Positions 33,612 through 44,855 of a DNA stretch of 64,000 nucleotides are shown here, in pieces (the first letter of the stretch is position 1; each line of letters starts with the position of its first letter). This DNA comes from Jaltomata sinuosa (Eukaryota > Streptophyta > Magnoliopsida > Solanales > Solanaceae). A program made the position numbers and the translations under genes. The DNA lies in the NCBI GenBank assembly GCA_003996215.1, contig QJPP01000030.1, forward strand, positions 930,001 to 994,000. The letters are read 5' to 3'. A model generated the notes under the pieces. That model saw nothing but the letters and a program-made list of their open reading frames with translations, searched no databases and was not told where the DNA came from.

Positions 33612-35559
33612 CTGTTGATTCGTTGGCTGTCCCAGATGGCAACAGCAGTTATTTTGCTGTGTATTGTGACTGCCTACAACTGCTTATACTTTAAAACAAA
33701 GTCTTTCCTGACAAGCAGTGACAGTTGCTTTACTACTTATTCGGATAAAAGCTTATATGCACAACTGCGCCCAAAACATTGATGCCTGGGATGGAGTGCT
33801 GTGGTGTCTGTACAGCCTACGTCTACAATCGAACACCAAAGTGTCGAGGCGTGGGAAGCGTACCATATCTGCAGATGAAGTATGAGACCACAACAGCCTA
33901 TTGAGAAGGGCAAAATGTATGTAACAAATTTTTGGTTTAGTTTTGTTTCTTCTTAATAGCTGCATTGTTTGATGGGTGTTGTGTATATGAAAATTAATAG
34001 CAAGCTTGTTATAAAATATTTCTGCGTTATTGATATTCCCAAGAATTGGCCTTTCAACTGCATTAGTGAAAAGAAAAATAGAAAGTCATTTACTTCATAT
34101 GAAGTTGCTGCTTAAGGACCCGTTTGGACATGATTTGAAGTTTGAAGTTTTTTTTGGACATGTAATTTAAATTTTTTAAGTTGTATTTTTTCTCATAAAC
34201 ATGAAAACCCCACAAGTTGTGAAAATTATTGAGGTTTCTTCGATTCTTAAACAATTTAACAAATGAGCAATTCATAGTTCATAACAAGATATTGGAATAT
34301 CTTAAGCCGCCGCACTGATAAATTGTATATCTTCATTTTTATTTTATAAATAAATGTTTGCAATTATAAATTTTTTGATACACATAATTTTATAAAAAAA
34401 TATTAGTCAACTACAGTAGTAACTAGCTATTTTTAATATAATTTTTTACATAGTAAGAACTATCTTTTCATGTCGAGCATGAGCTTTTTTTTGCAAAAAT
34501 TAAAATAATAATTTCTTTTTACAAAATATAAACTTATGAGTTAGAAACGGGACGATCCTATTTGGTCAAACATCTAGCGACAAATTTCTATGTTCCTTTT
34601 ATTATGGTATTTCTGAACAAGTTCATGAATAACAAGCTTTAAGGTTTTCTTCTTGTTGAGATTGATATGGATGATAGTGACGATATTAATGATAGTGACC
34701 ATTTTGATGCTAGTGACGGTATTAATCGTGATCTTGATACGAAACTGAAATTGCTAACTAGAATGATTGGACTAACTGTGAATATAATGCCAGAAATAGA
34801 ACAAACTTTTGTTCAATAATACAAAACAAATTTTCAAAACCATGATACTTTGGCTCCAATAAAACTTAAATTGTTTACTTTTTTTTGAAAATTTCTCTTG
34901 CTGATTATGTTTTGGCTTTTGCATGACATGAATTTTCAAATCACAAGTTCTACTCTAAAGTGAATGACCTAACCCCTAAGAACTAAATATGTAACGAAAT
35001 TTTAAAACCCGATAAGGTGTAAATTCAAGCACGATCAAAATTGAAATAAATGTAAACTTGTACATTTACTTGTGACATTTCAAAATGTAAAGTTTGTGTT
35101 CATTTCAGTCTTAAAGGACTTTGAAGCAAGGACATAAGGCTAAAGTCTCATGGAACTAATATTTCAATAAATAAAACGTTTACATCATACGTTATATACA
35201 TCTTAACTCTTTAAGTTTTTAGATTATCCAACTCATACACTCAAAAAATGCCATAATGCTTCACAACTTGGAATGCCATCAAATTATGGCGTAATTTTCG
35301 ATTAAAATATTTGTCTTTAACTTGCACAAGAATATTATCGACACTTCATTTTTTTTCTATATTTAGTATGGATGGATATTATAATGCTAAGTTTGGTATA
35401 GTCCAGTTTTCTAGATTTTTTGCTTTTTGGATTTTATACGTTACGTGATTCTTAAATTTTTCCATAATTCATACCTATTTAAAATTATTCTTTATGTTCT
35501 GTAACATACAAAAAAGGAAATATTTTTGGACACAAACGGATAAGATTGGTCGGAAGTTG
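33612..35559. other. 3' flank of CCCH gene and intergenic DNA
   Basis: No supported gene. It includes the CCCH 3' UTR (to about 34080), a fragment beginning gacccgtttggacatg at 34118 that resembles the MITE at 32853, and a 50-codon acidic open frame at 34667-34819 discussed as a finding. Confidence 0.55.
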
Positions 35560-35663
35560 GAAGGATCCGAATCCCCAAATGATGGATCGGGTTTCTTGAA
35601 ATCCGCGCTATATTTGAGACCCGTTTACTCTGGTCCTTCCACTTCTTACTCAAAATCACTGAG

Positions 35664-36544
35664 AATCCATTTTTACTTCTCTCCAAAGCTCATCAATCAT
35701 CAATCAACACATTCAACTAGGTATTTTCCATATGCTTCAAATATATTTAAAAATAATGTTCTTTTTTTTCATATTACTGTTGAGTATTTCCATTAATCCA
35801 ATTTTTGAGTTTTCTAGGTTAATCTACATAGGCATTGCCTCATTTTTGGTATGTGGTGGGTGGATTATCTATTTGTATTTATTCATTTTTTTTGTAGAAA
35901 TTGGTAGATGTGAGTAACTGAATATGTTTGCAATCTTTATAAAGCAGTTAAACAGAGCTTACTCTATTTTGCGTTGACCAAATTGTTTGTGACTCTGAAT
36001 ATATTGCTGTTTACATTTTGGGGAATGTGAACAGTTGTTAAGTATTTGTCTGGTTTTGACTTGACTCATGGAATTTAAGAAAGTAAAGAAATACTTTTGA
36101 ATCTTGTGGTCTTAAACTAAGATATGTAGAATGTATCAAAATGTCAATTTTCACTTCTGTCCAAAGCTCATCAATCATCATCAACACATTCAACTAGGTA
36201 TCTTTCATATGCTTCAATCTTTTCATTTTTTCTGATGCATATTACGGTTGAGTATTTTGATTAATCTGAATTTGAGTTTTCTAGGTTAATCTACTTAGGC
36301 ATTTCCTCATTTTTGGAATGTGGTGGATTATCCATTTGTACTCTGTTTTGCGTTGACCAAATTGTTTGTGACTGAATATATTGCTGTTTACATTTTGGGG
36401 AATGTGAACGTTCAGTTGTTAAGTACTCCCTCCGTTTCAATTTGTTTGTTTGGTTTTAACTTGACACGGAGTTTAAGAAAGTAAAGAAAGACTTTTGGAT
36501 TTTGTGGTCTTAATCTAAAGATATGTAGAATGTATCAAAATGTC
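35664..36544. repeat. Tandem duplication covering the end of the putative leader exon
   Basis: Copy 1 (about 35664-36144) and copy 2 (about 36145-36544) share ccaaagctcatcaatcat, acacattcaactaggtat, gcgttgaccaaattgtttg and tttacattttggggaatgtg in order. Each copy ends inside the same Stowaway sequence at atgtatcaaaatgtc. Copy 2 is shorter by internal deletions; copy 1 lacks the MITE terminal repeat. Confidence 0.8.
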
Positions 36545-36677
36545 TTTGGATCTTGTGGTGTTAAACATGTCACGTGGAAAGTTAGAATTAAAGAGTTGCT
36601 AAAAAAAGGAAAGAGACTTTTTTTTTGAAATGGACTGAAAAGAAAAGTAAGACAAACAAATTGAAATTGAAGGAGTG
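36426..36677. mobile_element. Stowaway MITE in HAD leader region
   Basis: Left TIR ctccctccgtttcaatttg after TA and right end caaattgaaattgaaggagtg. The interior matches the family at 3339-3532. Confidence 0.8.
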
Positions 36678-37005
36678 TTAAGGAAAATTTTGAGGATAAT
36701 TAGTATAAAGTTGAAAAATCTTTAAATTAAGTTCTTCTGATTTCTAAAGTTTAGTTTTTTTTAGTATTCTTTTAGTGTGTTGGAGTTAATGAAATTTCTG
36801 TAACTAATGTAGCCACACTCTTGATGGCACGGAAATTTTGTCGAAAAGTTTCTATTGGTTTCATGCTTCCACTATTATTAGGAAAATACACTATTAAGAT
36901 TCTCCAGTTTCTCCGTCTATAGACTGATATTTCTTTGTGAAATTTGGTTTTGTGTCATCACAGGACCTGCCTGTTAATTGTTAAAGTTGTTTCATCCCTT
37001 ATCTA

Positions 37006-40000
37006 ATGAAACAGATGCATAGCAGTAGGATTGTTGTCCAGGCATTGCCTGCTCCTGGGACTCCAGACTATTGGGACCCTAAGAAGAGTAAGGGTGGGAC
37101 TAAACTGAGAAAGCTGAACAGCAAAGCTGCTTTTAGCAGAGGGCATTGTAACAAAGATGTTGATGACGTCATTCCCCCGCAGTCAAAAAGAATAAGAAAC
37201 AAGCAAAATAGGAGGATTAATGCTATGTGTGTTGGTATTAGTAATATTGACCATGTGGTAGGAGCTCCAGCTAGGATCATGAGTCAAGAAAATAATTCAC
37301 ATATATGGTCTTCTGACAATATCAAATCAAGTACACAAGTAAGAAGTTGCATTGCAGACTTGAGCGCATGGAAGGTAAAGAAAAAAAGAAGCATTCTGAA
37401 CAGCGAGTCCAATTCCTTGGAAAATAATGTAATTACTTGTGAACTGGAAAATGCTGCTTCTGTACCAGGGAAGAATTATGTAGATAAAGGTAGAAGTTCA
37501 GAGATGGGAGTTAATTCATGCTATGAAGGAGATTTGGTGATGAGCAGTAGTGACATAGGGACATGTCCGCCTAAGAATACATGTGATGGGGTAGAAGAAA
37601 CTGGTAGGAAAAGTCCCTCTAAGTCTAGTGGTACTGATCGTCATCTTGAAACTTGTAGTGATAGGTGCAGTGACATTTCTAAGGATCACATTTTTGTTAC
37701 TTCAGAATCGAAGTCTCTCTCTGAAGTTGGAAATCGGAATGAACCAGTTCCTAATGTAGACAATAGTATGACTGAAAGTGGTGATTTCGTTGAGGTCGAT
37801 AATGCTGCAATTGAGATGAGGAGTCTACAAGTATACCCACGACTGGAAGTGCTGATAACTTATTCCAGGAAGAGGAGAAAGAATTCTAGTGCTCCTGCAA
37901 GCACTTTACCATCTATCATGACGGATGCTACCTCCTCTTTTCCAATAACAGAAAACAAAACAAAAACCACCAGCTCTGACCACTACCAAGTGTCTATATC
38001 ATACTCCAATAATTTGCCTGAAGAAGTCATTGGCGGAGGTGGTACCTTGTTGATGGGTGTGCAACAAATGTTATTAGAGAAGGCAGCAGGTGACAGTCCA
38101 TGCAGTGAAACATGGAATAAAAAGGAAGCAGTTCAGATTGATAATCAAAAAGAGAACATCAACAGTTCAATGGCTTCTATCAAGGATGAGTCTCCAATAG
38201 ACTCCAAGGCAGAACATTATGAGCAGGAGAGGAGAAATGAAACAGACACCGCCGTGAATGTGTCATGTGATATTGAATTTGCTAAAGAGAGTTCACATTT
38301 TGTAATACCATGTGATCTTAGGGCCTCCAATGACATTCATAGTATTGTCACAACCAATGAACCCTTGAATGGGGAAAGACAATCTGCAACTGAAGATAGT
38401 CCTTCTCTGTCAAGAGCGAGTGGTTTTGTAGGTGGGAGGAGCCAAATCACAAATGTGGGTATCATCCCTCCATTGGGGAGAACATTTAATGGACGTTCCA
38501 GTAAAAAGCTTCTTGTACTTGATGTGAATGGATTACTTGCTGATATTGTCCCGCTTCAATATGTCCCATACAGTTTGGAAGCGAATATCATTGTATCAGG
38601 GAAAGCAGGTGGAGTTGGACAAACTTTGTATTTTCACTTCCGTTTGTAATTTTCCTCCTAAAAATTATTCTAACTGGTTTTATCCTGCTGTACCAGTTTT
38701 TAAAAGGCCTTTTCATGATGATTTTCTGCAATTCTGCTTCGAGAGATTCAATGTAGGTGTATGGTCATCAAGGATCAAGTACTCTTCAAACTTTGTTTAC
38801 TCACCATAGTGACTTTATCAATATCACTACATCTGAAAATATTCGGTAGTTTAGATGTGACTCATTTGATTTTATGTTCCCTATGTATGTTGTTGAAAAA
38901 TTTGCAGGAGAAATATGGAGTTGGTTCTTGATTTTCTTTTGGGAGATGCCAAGCACAAGTTGGTCTTTTGTTGGGTAAGAATTTCTCGCTTCTCATATAT
39001 TTTTATGACCTGGTGCTGGTGCTGGTGCTGGTGCTGCCGTGCTGGTGCTGCCGTGCTGGTGTTAGTTGTAACTCTAGGTGTTCAAACAGAGGACTTAAAG
39101 AATGTCTTGTGATGCTTGGACTTCAATATCAGTTTAAAACGGCAGCAATGGATGTGCATAGTGAAAGTTAGTTATATTTTCTGATCTATTGGCATGCATT
39201 ACTAATGCATGGTTTTATAAATCTGGAGATCATTGGGCACCTAGGATATAACTCTTGGAATTAGAATCTGATCCAAGTTGAGGAAACATGAATCTGTTTT
39301 ATATGTCTTGCTTGTCTAAGCACACATAGTGTATCTCTTATCTCAAATATTATATGAGGCTTCCAAATCCATTTATTCTTCATCATTTGACTGTATGAGG
39401 AAGGATAATTGGTTGTGCCTAAACTCAGGGACTGATCCATAGATTCAACAACAACAACAATAACATACCCAGTGTAATCCCACAAGTGGGGTCTAAGGAA
39501 GGTAGTGGGTACGCAGACCTTACCCCTGCCTTGGGAAGGTAGAGAGATTGTTTTCGATAGACCCTCGGCTCGAGTAAAGCATGTCAAAGCAGGTATGAAA
39601 GGAAGTACAGTAGCAACAACAAATAATATGATAACCAAACCAAAGGAAACAGGTAATTCGTAGGTAGTACAACAACAACATACCCAGTGTAATCCCACAA
39701 GTGGGGTTTGAGAAGGCTAGGATGTACGCAGACCTTACCACCTTTGTGTGGTAGAGACTCAGCTCAAAAGAAGGTCATCCATAGATGGTGCTTAGAAAAA
39801 TTAATAGATATGATAATGAGGCTTGATAGTTGCATTATTTTGTCATCCTGCTGACGCATGAACTTCGTATTAATGAATTCAATTCGAGTATCAATCTTTT
39901 CCCGCTCATTTTCATATCCAATTATGAACTGCTCTAGGATTATAAATGGGTGGAGTGGATTTGGAATCACATGCTTTACGGATTTGGAAACAGCTATCTC

Positions 40001-41671
40001 TTTCCTTCCTGAAGGACAGCGGGTGCTTAGAAAGCTTAGCTTCTGGATGGAAATGAGTCCTCATGACTTCTACATATCTTACTGTGTATTATTTCATTGT
40101 GACACCAATAACCTAGGGATTGCATATGATTTCAACTTCCCTCTGTTACCTTGCTGGCTCGCTCTACAAGCAGATACTTAACTTGCACTAGTTGACTTCC
40201 TGACAACTAGATGAAATGTGCTGCTTGGCTTGGGAAATTATGGTGTTACCTTTCTGCGATCAGTTGGATTCCAAAGTAGTGGTTCATTCTCTCTTGTATA
40301 ATTATTTTAAGATTCGGAAACCTGGTTGGATGAACACTTATTAAGTATCTTAGATGTCTATGTGAACATAGTTAATGTTTCTGGCTCTACCCACTTGATT
40401 ATGTGTGACCCAACATACGGAAAATGTCCCTGTCTGAATTGTCAATTATTAGTTTTCAATTGTTTATTTTCTTTTTGCGAGAGTATAAATGGTGTAGTAT
40501 TGTAGTGGATAAAACCTGTTCTTTTTTATTAAAAGAAATTCCTTATTTTTGGTTTTTCGTTGTATATATTCATCTAGTTTCCTATTTGCCTCTTTCATTT
40601 GTCCATTTCAAAGTAGTGTAAACAAACTTGAAACTTCTTATGCAGGATCAGTCCCACTGCACTGATACAGGTTTTCCTGTTGTTGGGAGAAGGAGGAGCA
40701 AGCCTATTATCTTGAAGAAGCTCAAGAAGTTATGGGATAAGTATGAACCGGATCTTCCGTGGGAGAGAGGTGAATATGATGAGACAAACACACTTCTATT
40801 GGACGACTCTCCTCACAAAGCTTTGTGTAATCCAGTGAGTTTTAATCCTTTCCTCTTCCGGCGAATTTACTGCAAGAGTAACTTACAATGAGATTCAACT
40901 TGTACTTTCTGATTTTCAGCCAAATACAGCAATATTTCCAAATTCATACCACTACATGGATGAGAAAGATGATTCATTAGGTGAGTTTCCTCCCTCTGTG
41001 GGTCTGTGTGTGTTTTCCTTAGAAAAGCTATCACAAGTACAGTGGTAGGTGAGTCATCCTGCGAACTTTGTTTCTTGGACTTCTTCACCCTTCTTCATTG
41101 AGAGATTAGTGATGGTTGGACTTGGACATCACAACTCACAAGTATTCCATCTATATTTTTGGATGAATCATGCATATTGATACTGAACTATCCTTTTGTG
41201 CTTTCATTTTGTACAAGCTTTTTAAATTGGTGTCGATAGTTCCTCGCTTTACAGTTCCTGGAATTCATACTTCCAGTTTTGTGTTTCATTAAAGTGATTT
41301 ACACTACTTTATATGACCGCTTTAACGGTTTGTGTCAGTCCTGTCCTGTATGAGGTAGGGATGTTGGTCTGTCATAGACATTTACCCTATCTATTTATGC
41401 ATGATATAAAGAGTATTTGTCCAATTCATACTGTTTATGAGATTCATTTTGTTTATCCACAACAGGGCCTGGTGGTGGTCTGCGTGTTTATCTTGAAGGA
41501 TTGTCCATGGCAGAAAATGTTCAAAAGTATGTAGAGAGTAATCCGTATGGTCAACGACCTATCACTGAAAAGAACGCATCTTGGCGTTACTATCGCAAGG
41601 TTATTGCGGCCGCTACGTATTTACAAGAAAGTGGTGCTGACAAATACTCTACTTATAAATGTCGATATTGA
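37006..41671 (+). CDS. HAD superfamily, FCP1/NIF-type phosphatase-like protein
   Basis: Six exons join in phase: 37006-38608, 38697-38778, 38908-38974, 40646-40834, 40920-40980 and 41466-41671. They give 735 residues. The first about 500 residues are polar, Ser/Asn-rich and without a recognised domain, apart from basic patches (KKRR-like) that could be nuclear signals. The HAD/NIF domain begins at about residue 500: motif I KKLLVLDVNGLLAD (D506), motif II VWSSRIK, and motif IV LLLDDSPHKAL (D637, D638). FCP1/SCP phosphatases use DxDx(T/V) in motif I, whereas here the second Asp is Asn. Plant relatives with LDLNG are known to me from memory, so the substitution may be a family feature. Activity is uncertain. 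The start could instead be the Met at 37015, which follows an AG that may be an acceptor (732 residues). Confidence 0.85.
39009..39062. repeat. GGTGCT minisatellite in HAD intron 3
   Basis: The hexamer ggtgct repeats about seven times, twice interrupted by gccgtgct. Confidence 0.85.
39445..39776 (-). repeat. Two RTE-LINE tail copies in a row, HAD intron 3
   Basis: Copies at about 39445-39660 and 39669-39776 both run, on the minus strand, toward (TTG)n ends. The first extends beyond the gagccgagggtc start into sequence resembling the LINE 3' region at 43510-43620. The 10-bp atccatagat flanks the pair (39435-39444 and 39777-39786). Confidence 0.75.
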
Positions 41672-42652
41672 TGGAAAGACTTGATTTCTGCAACGGGTGT
41701 CTTTTTTGTATTATATTTGGCTCCATAGCTTTTGGATATAGGCAACAGGGTAGAACACTTGGCTTTGCTTCGTGCGCTTACTTTCAGCCGGCACATCTAA
41801 GAACAGATTTTGCATATACTTACCTTATCTCTAACCCAAACATGTCTAGTTGTTTCTGTCCCAACTAAACTATTTGGGCTAAGTTTTGTTGTATACTAGT
41901 ACTAATCCCTTGCGAACATGCACTTTTGTTGTATTATTCTTATACTAGTCCTTGTGACCATGAATACTAATCTGTTTTCTCTTGTATGCAACAGTGGGTA
42001 ACAGAAATATTCTTACTCTCTACTACTTTTGCTCCTCATACTAGTAGCTTCCTTATGCATCCATAAAGTCCTATAACACAATTGAGGAACAATGCGCATC
42101 CACTCTCTGTCTTACTTATGTTCTTTGGTTCCATGCTATTTTACATACGAGTACTACTCCATATGTAATTGCATCCCTTTTACTGGGGGTGCTGGGATTA
42201 TAACACAGGCAGATCCTGTACCTCTGTCAGAGTTCATCTACCATCGAACCCACCGAGAGTTTAACCCCCCCACCCCCAATTGATCGAAGGGAATTTGAGT
42301 TTGCTATCGACCTTTGTTCAACAAGTTAGATCTTTATTGAACAAGTTGTGGTTACTATAGTTGAACTAAACATCGCTTTGAAATACGGGTGCATTATCAC
42401 CAGTAATACAAACAACAAGACTTTGTTCCTAACCTTAGAATCAATTGCTCCAAAACCAATTTTATGGCAAAAAACTTTTCTACTGAACGATGGATATTAT
42501 TCCATTCCAAATCCTTCCCAATAGCTCTCAAGGAAAATCTCAGAATTTTAATCCCAAATTGACCGGTTAGTGTGGGTCGATCCTACCTTTGTACTTTTAG
42601 GTGAATTGATAAAGTTACAAATAAAATGCAAAATTATAACATTATACAAGCT
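41672..42652. other. 3' flank of the HAD gene
   Basis: The HAD 3' UTR is expected to end before about 42080. A C-rich run (42269-42279) and AT-rich sequence follow. I see no gene before the tRNA. Confidence 0.6.
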
Positions 42653-42724
42653 GCCTCCGTAGCATAGTGGTAGTGCGTTCGCTTCGTAAGCGAAAGGTCG
42701 CGAGTTCGATCCTCGCCGGGGGCT
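42653..42724 (+). tRNA. tRNA-Thr (anticodon CGU), no intron
   Basis: The full cloverleaf can be drawn. The acceptor stem GCCTCCG pairs with CGGGGGC (42717-42723, one T-G pair), with discriminator T at 42724. The D stem is GCAT/GTGC and the anticodon stem TTCGC/GCGAA holds the loop TTCGTAA, anticodon CGT. The T stem GCGAG/CTCGC holds the loop TTCGATC. The internal A box (tagcatagtgg) and B box (agttcgatcc) are present. A T5 run at 42724-42728 serves as the Pol III terminator, and a CAA lies just upstream as in many plant tRNA genes. Confidence 0.95.
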
Positions 42725-43369
42725 TTTTAAAAATTTCCTTTTTGCCTGTCTCTTTGGAGGGGCACTTTGCTGACACTGATTGTTTACACCAAATAAATGA
42801 ATGTACCAAATAAATCGAAATCACTTTCTCACTTCACAAGACAATTGGATTTCATTTTTTATCACTAGCCAAAAGAGGCTCTTTTTTAAAATTTCATTAC
42901 AGTAGGCTGTAGCATCCTATTTAGTTTGCATGATCTCAACCATTTTATGGATGATGATGGTACACAGCCTCCAAAATAGACAACGCAGCATGATGATCAG
43001 TGCTTAACTTTCTGGAGTGAGAAATTAACAAATCTTTAAATCTATCCTCTTTCTCTATTAGCATAACAAACAAATTAAGATTTATTTTACCAGACTCAAA
43101 TCAAATTATTCTCTTTATCACATTTAGGGGTGGACATGGGATGGTAATACCAAATAATCATGACAAATCAGAATTTTTGATACCGTAACTTTGATATTAT
43201 GGTATTTGGTATGGTATATGGTATACATTTTATATTTTTTTGGTATTCAGTACAATAATTGATACTATTTATAAATAAAATATCGAGTACCATACCTAAG
43301 TATATAATTATACAAATAATTTATATTTATTATTATAATACTAACAAATATACAACCTAGTATTAATGC
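42725..43369. other. Short spacer between tRNA and LINE
   Basis: No gene seen. At 43134-43270 there is a run of tatggtatttggtatgg-type words after aggggtggaca, which resembles the start of a decayed hAT-type element, but no matching right end is clear. Confidence 0.5.
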
Positions 43370-44855
43370 AACAACAACAACAACAACAACATACCCAGTG
43401 TATTCCCACAGCGTGGGGTCTGGGGAGGGTAGAGTGTACGCAGTCCATACCACTACCTCAGAGGTGAGGTAGAGAGGCTGTTTCCGATATACCCCCGGCT
43501 CAAGACAAAAACAGTCTACAAATAGGCTAAAAAGGACGTAACAAAGATACAGGATAAAAATACATGATAAAACTACAAGAGACGATAGGAAGTAATATGT
43601 AGTAACAAACAACAGACAGAAACAGAGCACTGCCACAAAATACTACCACGAGGAATCCAAGAACAAGAAACTATAAGCGTAGCACTACGATTGCTAGTCG
43701 GGACAATAAGGAAAAACACTTCTACCTACTAGCCTACACACACTTCTACCTACTACTCTTCTACCCTAATCCGCGTCCTCCACAGCTTCCTATCTAGGGT
43801 CATGTCCTCGGTAAGCTGCAACTGCGCCATGTCCTGTCGAATCACCTCTCCCCAATACTTTTTCGGTCTACCTCGTCCTCTCATGTACCCATCCATAGCC
43901 AACCTCTCACACCTCCGCACTGGAGCATCCGTGCCTCTCCTCCTCACATGTCTGAACCATCTCAACCTCGCTTCCCGCATCTTATCTTCCACCGACGCCA
44001 CACCCACCTTATCTCGGATATCCTCATTCCTAATCCTATCTCTCCTAGTAAACCCGCACATCCATCGCAACATCCTCATCTCCGCCACCTTCATCTTTTG
44101 AATATGGGAGTTCTTTACTGGCCAACACTCTACTCCATACAACAAAGCTGGTCGGACCACCACTCTGTAGAATTTCCCTTTAAGTTTAGTAGGCACCTTC
44201 TTATCACACAAGACTCCAGATGCGAGCCTCCATTTCATCCACCCAACACCAATACGATGAGTGACATCCTCATCAATCTCTCCATTTTCCTGGATAATAG
44301 ACCCAAGATACTTGAAACTCCCTTTCTTTTGGATGACCTGTGCATCCAGCTTCACTTCTACGTCATCATCCTGAGTCGTCTCACTGAACTTGCACTCCAT
44401 ATATTCAGTCTTGGTCCTGCTCAACCTAAACCCCCTAGACTCGAGGGTCTGTCTCCAAACCTCCAACTTAGCATTAACTCCTCCGCGAGTCTCGTCCACC
44501 AAAACTACATCATCCGCAAATAACATGCAGCATGGCACCTCACCTTGTATTTGTCGCGTCAATACACCCATTACCAAGGCAAATAGAAAAGGGCTAAGGG
44601 TCGATCCCTGGTGCAACCCCATTAACACGGGAAAGTGCTCCGAATCTCCTCCCACAGTTCTAACGCGAGTCTTGGCCCCCTCATACATGTCCTTAATTGA
44701 TCTGGTATACGCCACGGGCACACCTCGAGCCTCCAAGCACCTCCAAAGGACCTCCCTAGGGACTTTATCATACGCCTTTTCTAGATCGATGAACACCATG
44801 TGCAAGTCCTTCTTCCTTTCCCTGTACTGCTCCACCAGTCTTCTAAGGAGATGAA
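43370..44855 (-). mobile_element. 5'-truncated RTE-clade LINE with reverse transcriptase
   Basis: An open frame from 44855 to the stop at 43753 has no stop or frameshift. It begins inside the RT domain (AIHLLRRLVEQYRERKKDLH). RT motifs are visible: A (FIDLEKAYDKV), B (HQGSTLSPFLFALV), C (LFADDVVL), D (RLSRTKTEYM) and E (FKYLGSII). These are followed by the C-terminal basic region with CGFTRRDRIRNEDI. The endonuclease and N-terminal RT parts are missing, so the copy cannot move by itself. The 3' UTR (43752-43392) ends in the gagccgggggtatatcgg tail and (TTG)7. The same tail forms the short repeats scattered through this window. The recently intact frame suggests a fairly young insertion. Confidence 0.9.

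Larger units (their letters stand above)
35560..37005 (+). other. Promoter-proximal and leader region of the HAD gene
   Basis: A TATA-like gctatatttg (about 35606) is followed by a pyrimidine-rich probable leader that ends in ttcaactag|gtatttt at about 35719/35720. An AG just before 37015 could be the matching acceptor, giving a 5' UTR intron of about 1.3 kb. The region contains a tandem duplication and a Stowaway MITE, listed separately. Confidence 0.4.

Noticed and set aside
42642..42824. Minus-strand open frame containing PPARIELATFRLRSERTTT
   Set aside because: This is the well-known translation artefact of a tRNA gene; the segment is tRNA-Thr.
43134..43270. hAT-type element starting aggggtggaca
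   Set aside because: Only one end is plausible and no inverted partner or 8-bp duplication was found.
43802..44854. Plus-strand open frames (up to 191 codons) opposite the LINE
   Set aside because: Antisense shadow of the RTE reverse transcriptase frame, with His/Pro/Ser-rich nonsense sequence.
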